Origin: Aquatica leii
Taxonomy: Eukaryota > Arthropoda > Insecta > Coleoptera > Lampyridae
Length of the DNA: 64,000 nt
Assembly (NCBI GenBank): GCA_035610365.1
Contig: CM069438.1
Location: 46,434,837-46,498,836, forward strand
Direction: 5' to 3'
Position 1 is the stretch's first letter. Each line of letters opens with the position of its first letter. The position numbers were made by a program, and so were the translations under genes. This document shows positions 11,941 to 23,365 of the stretch, in pieces. Below the pieces are notes generated by a model, which was given only the letters and a program-made list of their open reading frames with translations, was not told the DNA's origin and did not search any database.

Positions 11941-13282
11941 TGTCAATGTGGTGTTTAATTTAACATACATTGTTTAGGTGTTTATAAAAACGTATATACG
12001 TCAATCTAGGTTAATAATTAAATTTTTTTCAAAATAAACAAATTTAGAAAGACCAAAATACTAAAATCTAGAAGAGATTAATAAAAAGAAGAAAAAAACG
12101 TCAAACATAAAAGAATTACTAGCTAATAAAAATGAATAACGAAAAAATGTGTTACAAAAATTTTGTGGTAAATTAAAAGCAAGTGACTAACTCAGTTTGA
12201 TTCGGCAAGCGGGTCGCAAGTCTCGGTGTGCTAATTTTGCACTAAATTAAATAGACGCCAAAACAAGTAAATATCACCCAATACTGACGTTGTTTAAATC
12301 TGTCGATCACTAAAAAAAATCAAATTAGTAAAACAACACAATTTCTAGGAACAATACTTGTATCTCGAACAAAAGAGAGTAGGCGTTAAAATTAACAAAA
12401 AAAGAGGTAGATCAATAAAAATTATAGATTTGTCGACTAGTACAGTAATATCACAGCTGCAATATTGATATAGCCCCTTTTGTTCAGGTAACACACCATA
12501 CAACTAATTATAATCAATTGCTAACAAACGTTATAGGTAATTGATTTTAATTTAAATATAAATATTACGCGATCAAACAACCTCGTTTACTATACAGTTG
12601 CAAAATGAGTCAACAATCATAAAAAATCGCAAAATAATTAAATATGAGAACAAAAAACTTACCCAATCAACAACTGTTCGTAAACAGAAGTAACTTTTAC
12701 TATTTCCATTTTTTTAATTTGAGAACAAAATTATTCGTGGTTTATGTACGACGGTTGTTATTTTTTTTATTATGATTACGTTAAAATAATTGAAGAAACT
12801 TGAGACGTCAACGTACTTGACAACAACACATACGGTTACAGATCATATAAAGTTTGCGACTAAAACGTTATAATTACATAAAATAAGTTACAGACTGAAG
12901 GTGAATACAATTGAAACAGATTACAAAAAAGGCTGACATAATTAAAATATTAGATATAAATGCAAAAAAGTATGCACTTACTAAGTAATGTGTATAAAGT
13001 TGCTGATTAGTTATAGAAGTAAATTAACGAAGTTATACGATACATAAGAAAAAGTGGACTCCACAAATTACCTATCCAGAAATCAACCGGGTACAAAGAC
13101 AGCATAGCAATCCCACAAAACTCGCTGAAAAAAGGCAAAAAAAATAACTTGACGACACCATCTTTAGGAATTGTTTTCTTATCTGTAACGTCGCGTAATT
13201 AACCCATTCGCCAAGTTTAACCAATACCTAGAATACGTTTTGTTACGATAAAATCAGGTTCCTTTAGTTGGGCAGCCAATAT
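11941..13282. other. Non-coding AT-rich stretch
   Basis: I find no gene or recognisable element. Confidence 0.5.
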
Positions 13283-14338
13283 TTATTACGCTGGTCTTCT
13301 TGTAACAAAAACAAGCAACGGCTAGCACAATTTATCCGGAAAGGGATTGCCGGCTTTGTGATGCTAAATTATAACTTAAATCTAATAAGATACCGTCTAA
13401 CTTTACCCGTAGCTGGAAAAGAACAAATAACACGACAGAAGTAATAACACAGAACATATGTTTATCTTATTACAGACAATAATTTCAAAGAGGATGAAGA
13501 AAGTACATAAGCATAAATTTTCTAAACGTTAATACGTGGGTCGAATCAAATACAAGTTGCGCCGTACATTGGGCAACACACCGTTTAATAAACTGACCCT
13601 TATCGGCCTAAACTTTTACGTACGCAAAAAGTATGAATTTATATTCGCAAATTTAAAATCGCAAAAGTATACAACAAAACAATTTAAGCCTTCGAGACTC
13701 AACGCGCACTGCATACGACTTTGTGAAGCACAAAATAATCTTATTATTAATTGTGTTAACCTAAAATGTACGTACGGTCAACAATCGACATTGCCACTGA
13801 AATACAAATCGTAAAATTTTGAAATTGTAATACTCACAGTTAGGATACATCCAGTAGAGGATTAGCTAATTCCGTACTTAAGTTACCTAAAACGTAACAT
13901 CGAATCTAATACAAACGAGCATACAACGTTAACACAAATAAAGTTCCTTTTTAGCATCTAATCTAATCCTAAAACTTTTGAACCCTTGACGGTGTAAATA
14001 GTTACGTTTCAATAACGTGACACCATGAAAATTTTCCTAACTATGCCACCTGTTCGTTATCTTCACTGATAACGGTAAACGTGTGGTGGGTACCAAAAAC
14101 CGCTACAGACAATTAGCACAAAATCAAATTAAACCCACAATAAAGAGAAATCTTACCCCGATTAAGCTTTCACAAATTCATTCGCGTGAAATGATCTAAA
14201 GGTGAAAGCCACGCTGGAAGTATAAATACAGAGCTCGTCGATGATCTTACAAAAAGTGAAATAAAATATGCTGTCTGAAATTTGACATCTCGACGAAAAT
14301 GTAGAAGTGGACGTGTCGAGAAACACATTTTGTACTTG
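13283..14338 (-). repeat. ~1.1 kb dispersed repeat, copy 2 (probable solo LTR)
   Basis: This is the partner of 9251-10348 in the same orientation. The match covers the full length with many substitutions and small indels, so both copies are old. A 92-codon plus-strand open frame (13536-13814) lies wholly inside it, has no equivalent in copy 1 and is therefore unlikely to be a gene. Confidence 0.65.
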
Positions 14339-15938
14339 AAAAAAATTTTAACATAACAGTTTTTTCTAGTATCTTTGCTAAAAACGCAATAGAAATCACT
14401 AACGAGAAAAATTCAACAGAAAAAGAAACTACTTACATGTCGTAAAATAACACTTAGATACACAAAGGTCCACAGCGGTTTCAAACAGGTAGAAAGCAAG
14501 TAAAATAACCGCTGTTACGCGTTTATCCCTACAGTAGTTTGACAATCAGTAGCGGCGTATAAACAGTGCAACCGTTAATTTCAATTTAGAACAAGTACTT
14601 TTTAAAAATACAAAATAACATATAGCAAATACTCAAAACAACACGTCGTAGAAACTAAAAGTGGTTTTTATTATTAAAATAAAAATCAATAACCTTTGTC
14701 CACTTTGTAAAAATCAACTGAAAATGAAAATGAATTAGGATTCATCACTCAAGACTACTCTGTCATTTTTGATTCTAGTAGACTCGCAACCTACACCACT
14801 CCAAACGTTGATGTTGGTGTTGAGCCGTCAGTGGTAGCACAAGACGTGACCGATAACAATTCAAAACTTATTATTTGATAGTAAACTGCTCAAAAGGTTT
14901 GTTATGTTAAAAATATTTTGGTACCGTTTTTGTGCTGTATGAATTGTACCGGGGCGTAAATGTCATTTTACAAGTGGGAAATTATTAATTTTTCATTTCG
15001 TTTTTGACGTTGAGAAAGACAGCACGTGAACTAACGTTATGCTTAGTGAGATCTACATTATAAGTATTGTATAACATTTTCGTTGTTTAATGGGTAAATA
15101 AATTTCAATTTGTATGTGTTACCTGTAAAAGTTTTGCTGGGCGAGTGCTTACGCCCTTGAAATTGGTTAAATATTTCCCAAATATGCTTTCTTCGAGTTA
15201 ATAAATTGAAACATGTAGAGATGCCAGAATTAATTAATCACGAGTTAAGTTGGTAAGATATTTGTTAGATAGAAAATTAATCTCGAACACACGGTGGCAC
15301 ATCTGCAATGTTATCAGTGAAAGTCATTTGGAAACTTGACGCATTCTAATTATAATATCATTGGATAACTTAAAAATTTACTTGTGATATTATTATTTAT
15401 CTATTTTATTACACTTTCGGAAATTTTAGGAAATGTTTTGGATATGGCTAATTGCATGTCAGGAAATTCGTGCACAGGTGTTTCCACATCTGAAGTAGTT
15501 TAAATAATTCTCACTGATTTTAAATAAATAAATTGCGGTATTTTGGATGTGGTTGGTGTGAGAGGTAAGAATTCATTTTCATTTAAGAACAGGATTTGCT
15601 TTTTCTATTTTATCGTAGCAACTTTGGATACCTACATATGTTCTGTTACGTTAGAAAATTTTTATGACGAACTAATAAAGCACGCACAGTTTATTGAGAA
15701 CTGTATCGGATGCACAATCTAACAACTTATGTTACATAGAAACATTGAAACTACCGTTTTGATTTTTGTGATTGCAAACAGCATTACGACAAATTGGAGC
15801 TAACACCTGCTGAAATATCTTCACTAACTTTGGGTAGCTTAGCGCACTTAGCTTTTTTTAATGTATCATTTTTACAGAAATTTCAGAGAATTTGGGCTGG
15901 ATGTGCCATTAGCTAATCGCATATAAAACTTTTTCTTG
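14339..15938. other. Non-coding AT-rich stretch with a short recurring motif
   Basis: No gene found. A motif like GCTAATTGCATGTCAGGAAA (about 15448) recurs at about 15904-15925 and 16827-16855, with a shared AT-rich lead-in (TATCTATTTTATTACACT) at two of them. This is probably a small repeat linked with the Tc1 remnants nearby. Confidence 0.45.
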
Positions 15939-16121
15939 CATGTATGACAGTTGCGCATTATGTTGATGTGATGAGGAGGATACTGTTCGTTTTGCACCAT
16001 AATTTACATAATCTGACGCAGTTAATCCACGAATTTCAAGTTGCTTTAAACGAGGTACTACAAGCACACATTGACCATATCATTTGTCGATGCCTAAATG
16101 TACACAGGAGTGTACTCAGCT
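15939..16121 (+). pseudogene. Tc1-like transposase C-terminal remnant, copy 1
   Basis: A 60-codon stop-free stretch reads ACMTVAHYVDVMRRIL, then HNLHNLTQLIHEFQVALNEV and QAHIDHIICRC. These match the Tc1 blocks 'gtmta.rYvd.iL', '..L...I...W..ip' and 'qadi..l..Sm..R'. The region that should carry the second catalytic Asp and the SPDLNPIE block is deleted between them. It is too short for the ~340-residue family norm and is inert. The related remnant at 17890-18345 shares the EFQVA.NEV.QA.ID segment. The stop codon lies next to the start of repeat copy 2 at 16125. Confidence 0.66.
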
Positions 16122-16124
16122 AAT

Positions 16125-16436
16125 GTAACGTAAAAACAAAAAGAATTTTGATTTACATAAAACGTTATTACTTTAAAAAAATATAATAAAACGTTTATTT
16201 GTATAAAAACGTTTTTAATTAAAATTTAAAGAAAATCAATTTGAAAAAATAGTCAGTTATTAAACGTTTTGTGCAAGTTTGCCAGACACGTTAATATTGC
16301 GATTGATTTTTACGTATCATTCACGTGTTAATAAACGAAAAAAATATTTTTAAAAAAAAACGTAATAACTTTGCCTTATTATAAACGTTTAAATATTAAT
16401 TGATTGTTTTACATTTTTATAAAAGTTTAAAATAAG
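16125..16436. repeat. ~0.6 kb dispersed repeat, copy 2 (internally shorter)
   Basis: It matches 11345-11460 nearly exactly over the first ~116 bp, then jumps to the equivalent of 11718 and continues to the end of that copy. So either this copy lost, or copy 1 gained, about 260 bp. Confidence 0.72.
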
Positions 16437-17889
16437 TAAAAATCTAGAAAAAATTGATAAAAATACGAAGAAAACATATAAAAAACTACTGATCAATACA
16501 AACAAATTAATAAAAATGCTTAAAACAACACATGATAAAAGCCAAAAATATGTTTTAGTACTAAAAAAAACAAAAAACATTTTCCGGTTCCGTAAAAATA
16601 TTGTAACCAAAGTCTATGTTTTTTGGAAGAAGGAACTGAAAACCAACCAAAAAATTAGATAATTTACTAAACCATTTTTTAAAAAAGTAAGAAAAAAGTC
16701 GTATAATTTAGGAATCAACAACAATCTACCAAAAGAACATTTAAAGAGTTAGATAATCATTTACTAACAGCTCTCTTATGATATCATTATATATCTATTT
16801 TTATTACACTATTAGCAATTTTAGATATGCCATTAGCTAATCGTATGTCAGGAAAAAAAACTTAAGTAACTTCTCTTTATTATCGGCTAATTTTTGTTGG
16901 TATCAAATGTAAATACAAACAATCTAGATATAAATGTTGTCACGATTAATGTATGCAAAGTTTCATGTGTTATTACCGGTTAAAATTATTTTGATTGCGT
17001 AATTGCTAGAGTTGCATTGATTAAATTATTATTCTTTCTTGTTTTATTAAATATAAATCACCTAGGTAAGGTGTATAAAGTGTTGCCTAATTTAAGGCTC
17101 TGCTAATACTAGAATTATTTACATTTTCTTACGAAAGATTATTTATTGTATACTTTGTAATACTGATTGTGTGAGTCGATTTTTTTACCTTCAGCGTTTG
17201 TCAGATGTAAGCGGGCATCTGTTGTGTATATTTCTTCCCTTTTGGCGCTTCTTTAATTACATTATATTCGCGCACATCAAAGATCAAGCTGAATCTTATT
17301 AGTTATACACCTACGAGTCATTCTTCGTAGTTTTGCTCTACAGCTTACTACAGGTTACGGTTGTGTTACCGTAACAGGTTACAGGACGACGTTTATTACC
17401 TAACCATTAATTGGCGATTGGTCTAGTACTGGAAAATTAGTCTCATATTGCTATAAGTTAAAGATGGCGGTCCTGCACCTTATTTGTTGGCCCCCGTCTC
17501 CCAGTTTATGGTCTACAACGATTTGGACCGTTCCTAGTCCAAGCTTGATAATAGCTTATAATAGTAGATTAGTTCCGGTTAAGACACTTTGCAATTGTTG
17601 ACGGTTACGCATGGCTGTAATGAGCAAACAATAGAAACTGTTTTAGTATTTTTATTTAATTGTAGTAAAGAAAAGATAAATTAATTTTGTTTGTAAAATG
17701 TGGAAATTTTTCTTAACTTGATATTTGTCCAAACAAGATGACTATTTAAATCGTGCTATATAACTATGTCAGCTGTTTATCTTTGATAATTTTTTTGCAA
17801 AAACAAAATGTTATCTTTTAGTTTTTTTGTAAAGAAGCCGGTTTATGAAACTGCACTGCAATGACGGTAATGTGTGTGTAAATAGAAGA
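16437..17889. other. Non-coding AT-rich stretch with a dispersed repeat at 17205-17300
   Basis: No gene recognised. Positions about 17205-17300 (AAGCGGGCATCTG through TTTAATTACATTATATTC and GATCA) align with 48768-48850. The rest shows nothing recognisable. Confidence 0.45.
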
Positions 17890-18345
17890 AAGTAAAGGAA
17901 CCCGAAGAAGAACTGCTCAACCAAAGCGTGTCACAGAGCGTCAATATAGGCGGTTCAGACAATACTTTTGAGAAGATAGTAGACCTGTTACTATGCGTAC
18001 ACTATATCGCCACATTCAAGACTTTAAACTTGTTTATACCATCTACAATTTGTACTCTTTTTAAATGCAGATCACTGTCGTGAACGATGAATTGGTGCAG
18101 AGAACAGCAGCATTAGGAAGCAGAATGACATAATGTGGTCTACATGATATGGGGTTTGCTGTTGAGAGTCATGTACATAAAACTGTTAGGGTAACGGTTT
18201 AGGAAGCTATTGCGTATGGTAGCCGATCACCAGTTGTTTTTATTCGAGGGAGTATGACAGCTGCGCGTTTTGTTGAATTTCAAGTTGCTTGGAACGAGGT
18301 GCCACAAGCAGACATTGACGATCTACCATTGTTAATGTAAAAATA
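17890..18345 (+). pseudogene. Tc1-like transposase remnant, copy 2
   Basis: Two separated parts are visible. An N-terminal HTH-like part (about 17895-18025) contains QPKRVTERQYRRFRQYF and RPVTMRTLYRHIQDF, as in Tc1 DNA-binding domains. A C-terminal part (about 18150-18335) contains EAIAYGSRSPVVFIRGSMTA and FQVAWNEVPQADIDDLP, matching 'vWG.Isy.grspLv.i.gtmta.r' and 'W..ipqadi..l'. Stops, frameshifts and loss of the SPDLNPIE region make it non-functional. It belongs to the same family as 15939-16121 but has a different internal deletion. TIRs were not identified. Confidence 0.68.
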
Positions 18346-18931
18346 CCACGTTGTCAAAAAAATTAAGGAAAAAAAAATAATTTTATCTTGGTGTAACAAT
18401 TCTAATGTCACTGATTAGTTACGTTTGCTTTAGTGACTAATAAAAAGAAATGGAACTATAGTAATTATTGTGTAGTAAGTAAGAAGAATTTATTTAGTAA
18501 AAATATACTAATTTCACATTTTAACATAAAAGTTATTCTTAAATCACTCAGACTCCTTTTCAGTTTATAAATATTTTTCTCGTGCTTAATTTCATCTGGT
18601 TAGTCATTATATAATTTCAGACCTTTGTACAAAAGATAATTTTGTGACTTTAATTTTGAAAACTTTGTAATAAATATTTTGCACTAAAAAAATGCAACCG
18701 TTTTTTAAAATATTTTGCTGGCATTTAATTATTCAAGATATAAGTAAACTAATTATATAAATTAAATGCCGTTTCGATAAACCTTTGGGGAACATGAATT
18801 ATTGGAATTTGTATCGAGCACACAGACTACAACAGAATTTTATATTGTATAAATTTGTTATGGTTAAAACACCCTATAATATTAATACAAAATATGTAGT
18901 AATTTATACATTTTTTGTAAATTTATTATAC
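18346..18931. other. Non-coding AT-rich stretch
   Basis: No gene found between the Tc1 remnant and the gypsy LTR. Confidence 0.5.
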
Positions 18932-19346
18932 TGTGGTGGTTAGATTTTGCCTATTTTTAAAATTTTTGGGTATTTGTTCAAAATTCTTGAATGAAAATAT
19001 AGAGCCATTTCTGTTTTAATAAACGGCACGCAAGCTTCTATCTTAACAAGAAGTGAAAGTCTTTAAGCTTCCGAGACGATTGCGTCCACTGTCAAGTGGT
19101 TTTGGGGATTTAATACCGGACAGGTAATGCTTTAATCTTTTGGCCACATATAACTTTGTGATGTCTCGTAGTACCCTATGTTCTTCTATCCGTTTGCGTA
19201 TCTAATGTATTTGTTGAAACGTTCCTTTTTTGTTCTATGTAATCTTTGAAACTAAGTTTGTATTTTTATTACATCGTATTTTGTCTTTGCCTACTAAAAA
19301 TATTTCAATTAATAAAATATTCAGTTAAATAATTTTAATTTTTACA
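18932..19346 (+). repeat. 5' LTR of gypsy element A
   Basis: The proposed start is TGTGGTGG and the end TTACA just before the primer-binding site. Positions about 18960-19205 align with 22635-22890 (shared TTTTTGGGTATTT, TTTTGATAAACGG-like, TTCCGAGACGATTG and ACCCT.TGTTC landmarks). AATAAA-type signals lie near 19310. The 5' boundary is uncertain by about 30 bp. Confidence 0.7.
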
Positions 19347-19350
19347 TCTT

Positions 19351-19370
19351 TGGCGCCCCACGTGGGGCCG
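19351..19370 (+). other. Primer-binding site of gypsy element A
   Basis: TGGCGCCCCACGTGGGGCCG stands a few bases after the LTR end. It begins with the TGG complementary to a tRNA 3' CCA, in the form used by many gypsy elements (TGGCGCCCAACGTGGGGC type). Confidence 0.78.
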
Positions 19371-19375
19371 ATACT

Positions 19376-20350
19376 ATGATGGCTACACTATTGGGACAGA
19401 CAAGAGCTATAAAGAAACAATACAATACTAAATTAACAACAAAGCATCAAGTAAAAATACTAACTACAACAGCAGTCGAGGAGCTTTGCGGTCAAGATAT
19501 GGATGAAATAGACTTACAACTACCAGCCAATCTGCAACAACAGGAATCAAGCTTGTACCTCTTACATCAAGCATTTAACCGCCCTGTGTTATTCCTACAA
19601 CAAACGTAGAACTGGCACAATATCAAGATATCGCAGCCGTTTTAGATTTGCCACAGTTAACTACGACATTCATTGTACAAAATGGGTTAACCATAGCGAT
19701 CGCTTCTTTTAATCATCGTATGAGTAAGGTTTTTAGATCTAGATTTGATCAATCATTTGGAATTGGTATTTGAACGTTTGATAGATGCGGGTTTCATGGT
19801 GCGCTTTAACAAACGTGCGTTCTTTAGAAAACGTATTAAATCTAAATTAGCCAAAAACGTTCTATTGTACCATCCGATTCAAGATTGCCGTTTTTATGTT
19901 TAGGCTGACGCTAGTGAATACCTGTTGTCGCTTACGCGAATCGCTTACGCGAGAGGCTTACTTATCACCTGTAATCGAAGGTACAGTGTTCATGAAAAAA
20001 AAGCTTTATCTATTCTATTTGTGCTTTTAAAATGGCAAGTTTACTCCATTAGTCGTTCTTTTACCGTCGTCTGTTAAGTCCTAGAATAACTTCTTCAAAT
20101 TTAGCTCTGCAGGAGTACGATTTTAACATACAGTACATTCCTGGAAAAAAAAATTATTGCTGATGCGTTTACGCGCAACTTTTTGTCTACGCTACTCGTA
20201 CTTCATAATCGATGTTTTCAAATATTTTCACTTATTTCTCTACCACCTAATTTAAACGAAGACTTAAAAACCGTTTCGTAGCTACACCAAAAGGATGGGG
20301 TTTTGTGTAAGATTATCACCAGTTTGAAAGCTGATTTGACAGTACGGTTG
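19376..20350 (+). pseudogene. Gypsy element A: RT end and RNase H remnant
   Basis: A 77-codon open frame at 19376-19609, directly after the primer-binding site, has no family match that I recognise. From about 19740 the translation gives an RT tail (INHLELVFERLIDAGFMVRF). A shortened connection leads into RNase H: ADASEYLLS, then YSVHEKKALSILFVLLKWQVY, the standard 'Y...EKE.LAI....KW..Y' block. ALQEYDFNIQYIPGKKN and IIADAF follow (about 20105-20170). The YXDD core and gag are gone. Stops and frameshifts are frequent. The reading runs on to about 20350 and is cut there by the nested LTR; integrase resumes at about 21600. Confidence 0.75.
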
Positions 20351-20362
20351 AATGGTACTTAC

Positions 20363-21583
20363 TTGTTGTAACGAACCGTTACTTAGATTAAGTTAAATTC
20401 TAGAACGTTATGTTTAATTTATTTTTTTTTGTTATTATTAAGGAAACCGTTGTTTAATTATTATTAAGAATTGTATATTATTAATTAAGGTTCCGTACCC
20501 GTGTAAATAAATGTAAACAGGGAATTTCCGCTAGGACCAAACGCGCAACTAAGCTCGCGCTATCCCCGCTTACCGGCGCTTCATCCGTCAGAGCGCATGT
20601 TATACCCGCTTGAACCGTTCTCCCACTTCCGGAGTCACAAATAAAAGCGGAACCCTGACGCAGAAACGCCAGTTCCAGTTGGAGCTCGCATCGCAGAAGA
20701 TTCCGGGGATCCTGCGTTCCAGCTAGATTTTAGGGTAAGCTGTTTTGCTTTTATTAACCGGACCTCCAGGGAGATACCGCTCCCCTCCTTGTCTGCTCTT
20801 CCCTACTCTATCCCTTACCGGGCGTCGTATCCGTAGTGTTTGGCTTTGGCCTGCGAATACGCCGTCAACACGTCGTCTCCGTAGTGTTTGGCTTTGGCCT
20901 GCTGATACGCCTTCCGCCATCCATTACCGGGCGTCGTATTCGTAGTGTTTTGCTTTGGCCTGCGAATACGCCGTCAACACGTCGTCTCCGTAGTGTTTGG
21001 CTTTGACCTGCGGATACGCTTTCCTCTATCCATTACCGAGCGTCGTATTCGTAGTGTTTGGCTTTGGCCTGCGAATACGCCGTCGACACGTCGTCTCCGT
21101 AGTGTTCGGCTTTGACCTGCGGATACGCCTTCCAGTACCGTGCCCACGTCCCTTCGCCTCCTTCTCGAGTACGAATTCGAATAAACCCCGTCTACCGATC
21201 CAACCAACGGAGATTGCTACCCTAATGCATGCTTGCTCGCTTAGTCACCGACGTCACCGCTTGTCGAACGCACGCTAATCACTCATTGGTTTATAGATCA
21301 CCTTCCGCTTGTTGGTTGTGGCCGCCGCTTCTGTACCGTTCGTTGTTGATTTTAAGCATAAATAAAGTTATTTTTAGTTACTATTGTGTATTTTATTTCC
21401 GTCGCCTCGCTCCGCTTTTAGGTCCGTTTGAAGCCCTGGACAACCGTGTCTTCACTGTAGTTACCCGGACAGTGCCGTCGAACAGGAGAGTAAACTCCTC
21501 GAACAAATCTGGCGCCCGAGAACCGTTCCGTCGATTAGCTTTTATTACAGCTAAGCAGTGCAATCCGGAGTAAACGTCACATT
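20363..21583 (+). repeat. Nested gypsy-type LTR (copy 2) inside element A
   Basis: The block begins (T)TGTTGTAACGAACC and ends around GTAAACGTCACATT. It contains AATAAAGTTATTTTTA as a polyadenylation-type signal and a 109-bp minisatellite. CTTAC occurs immediately outside both ends (20358-20362 and 21584-21588), a candidate 5-bp target duplication, but then the ends would not be exactly TG..CA. TGGCGCCCGAGAACC at 21510-21524 looks like a primer-binding site, so the block may be an LTR plus a short leader rather than a strict solo LTR. Copy 1 lies at 311-885. Confidence 0.72.
20815..21141 (+). repeat. 109-bp minisatellite, three units, inside the LTR
   Basis: Units start at TTACCG(G/A)GCGTCGTAT at 20815, 20924 and 21033. 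Each unit holds two copies of a ~30-bp core (CGTAGTGTTTGGCTTTGRCC plus TGCG/TGAATACGC), so there is a half-period of roughly 50 bp. The short open frames found here on both strands are by-products of the repeat. Confidence 0.9.
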
Positions 21584-21599
21584 CTTACATAATAAATAT

Positions 21600-22486
21600 C
21601 TTTTTCGTTGCCGTAAAGTGGGTCAAACATACACCTTATGCATTCCGGAGTCGTAACAATCTAAAATTGCGATACTTTTCCACGAGTTTTTTGAGCATTT
21701 TGAAGGCGAAAAATTGTTGAACAAATTATGCTTCAGTATCAGGTATGTCAACTAACAAAACATACCACTCTTCTATCTCCAGAGTATCAATCCATTCTAC
21801 CTGAGCGTTCTCATAAATTATTTGCGCATGATTTATAATTCAAGAGGCGGAGTTCAATATATTTGTGTGGTATCAGATGTTTTTTCAAAATACATGTTAT
21901 ATACAACGACTAATTCTTAAATCGATTGACTACAGATTATTTTTCTCGAGTTGGCAAACCTTAAAAGATCGTGAGTGATCAAGGTACACAGTTTACCGCA
22001 TGTTTTTGGAAGGATTTTCTTACTCACCTAGGGATTCAAGTGTCTTTTATCTCAGTTTGACATCCCCAAGCAAACTTAGGACTTGTTGTTTTCAGTCGCA
22101 TACGAGATGGGCTCTAGAGTTACCCAAATTTAAACAAATTTTAAACTCTGTTATTTAAAAGGCCACGGGTTATAGCCCTGTAAAATCGAATTTTGGGAAA
22201 AAACTACTAACTTTCCTGCGCGATTCTGTAGGGTATTCGGGTCTAGAGCCATGTGCGTCCTTTTCGGCGCTGGTTTTGGTAGTTGAGTTTCTCAAGAAGA
22301 GGGCTGCTTGGCGGTTCGTTTTACATAAATGTCATCCGAATTGGAAAAAAAAAACAAGAGTCAACCCGCACTTACGTTTTGCTTTGTCAGGTTGAATCAA
22401 AGCGCGGCATTTTCCATTATTCGCATCTTAAGAAATTGTATCCTAGCGCTGACGAGTTCCTAAAGAACGAAACAGCTGTCCGCTAG
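21600..22486 (+). pseudogene. Gypsy element A: integrase remnant
   Basis: The plus-strand translation recovers the integrase. A decayed N-terminal zinc-binding part (about 21640-21730) is followed by the catalytic core with QYICVVSDVFSKYMLY (first Asp block) and IVSDQGTQFTACFWKDFL (second Asp block, DxGxxF). A PQAN segment stands near the usual 'P..N...E' glutamate, which is not preserved. The C-terminal part at 22283-22486 ends in FHYSHLKKLYPS, typical of gypsy integrase tails. Several stops and frameshifts make it dead. The 3' LTR begins about 150 bp later. Confidence 0.78.
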
Positions 22487-22634
22487 TTCTGATGTTGTTT
22501 TTCACAATTGTACTGACATTGTTCCTAACCTATTTTATAGTTGGGATTTTGACAGCGTCACTTGTCAATAGATCATTGACTTTCGCTGTCATTAAATCCA
22601 ATGACAACTTTTCTACCCTCCGTACTAATTTATA

Positions 22635-22900
22635 GTTTTTTTTGGGTATTTTTTCAAAATTTTTGAGTGATAAGATTGAACCATTTTCGTTTTGATAAAC
22701 GGTAGGCGAGCTTCCATCTTAAGAAGAAGTGAAATTCTTTGAGTTTCCGAGACGATTGTGTCTCCCGTCGAGCGGTTTTGAAGAATTAAGACCAGACAAA
22801 ATAAAAAAAATCTTTTCACTAAATATAATTTTGTCATGTTCAGTACTACCCTGTGTTCCTCCATCCGTTCGAGTTTTTTATGTGATTGTTGCAACCGACT
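22635..22900 (+). repeat. 3' LTR of gypsy element A, truncated
   Basis: It aligns with the first ~250 bp of 18932-19346 in the same orientation, but lacks the remainder. It abuts the 3' end of the minus-strand LINE C. Confidence 0.7.
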
Positions 22901-22929
22901 ATACATTCCATTGCGAAATTGATGCCGCT

Positions 22930-23365
22930 TCTATTTGAGCTCTTCAGGCTATGTTAGTGGATTCTTTTGTCACTCTTCTCCACTTTTTCTTTGCTTTGCT
23001 TTACAGATCGTTGTGTTTCTTTGCCTCTTCCACTATTTTCCTCCATATCTTCTTATCTCTTGCTCTCTATTTATCAATTCTCATGGTTTTTATATCGTTT
23101 ATTACTTGATTTTCCCATCTAATTTTTTCCTTTTTGCACTTCTTTCTTGTGACTTCCATTTTATAATCTTCGCAATTGATTCTTTTTCTTTTCTATTTAT
23201 ATGACCGTACTAACGTATTCTTCTGGTTTTAATTTTCTTTACTATGTTTTCTCCTTTTAGTATTTCTTATATCTCTCTGTTTGTTAATCTTATATATAAT
23301 TTTTCATTTATCTTCTTTGGTCCATATATTGTTTTAATTATTTTTCGTTCAAATACTTCTCCGCT
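22930..23365 (-). pseudogene. LINE C: C-terminal end of ORF2
   Basis: On the minus strand FERKIIKTIYGPKKI, then IRLTNREI, IVKKIKTRRIR.YGHI and a KIWRKIVEEAK end can be read. They match the 'lr.iygp......R.N.ei......i...ik..Rl.W.GHv......W..iv..ak' tail found after the RT domain of many insect LINEs. A few stops are present. Directly upstream on this strand the reading breaks into the inverted-repeat element. Confidence 0.72.

Larger units (their letters stand above)
18932..22900 (+). mobile_element. Ty3/gypsy retrotransposon A, degenerate, with nested LTR
   Basis: The element is bounded by two related direct repeats (18932-19346 and about 22635-22900) that act as LTRs. A primer-binding site lies directly after the first LTR, and RT/RNase H then integrase remnants occur in the right order on the plus strand. 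Gag and most of RT are deleted. A foreign LTR (20363-21583) interrupts it between RNase H and integrase. The target duplication was not resolved because the 3' LTR is truncated next to LINE C. Confidence 0.8.

Noticed and set aside
13536..13814. 92-codon plus-strand open frame
   Set aside because: It is entirely inside the ~1.1 kb repeat and is not conserved in the other copy.
20723..21278. Short repetitive open frames on both strands
   Set aside because: They are generated by the 109-bp minisatellite inside an LTR.
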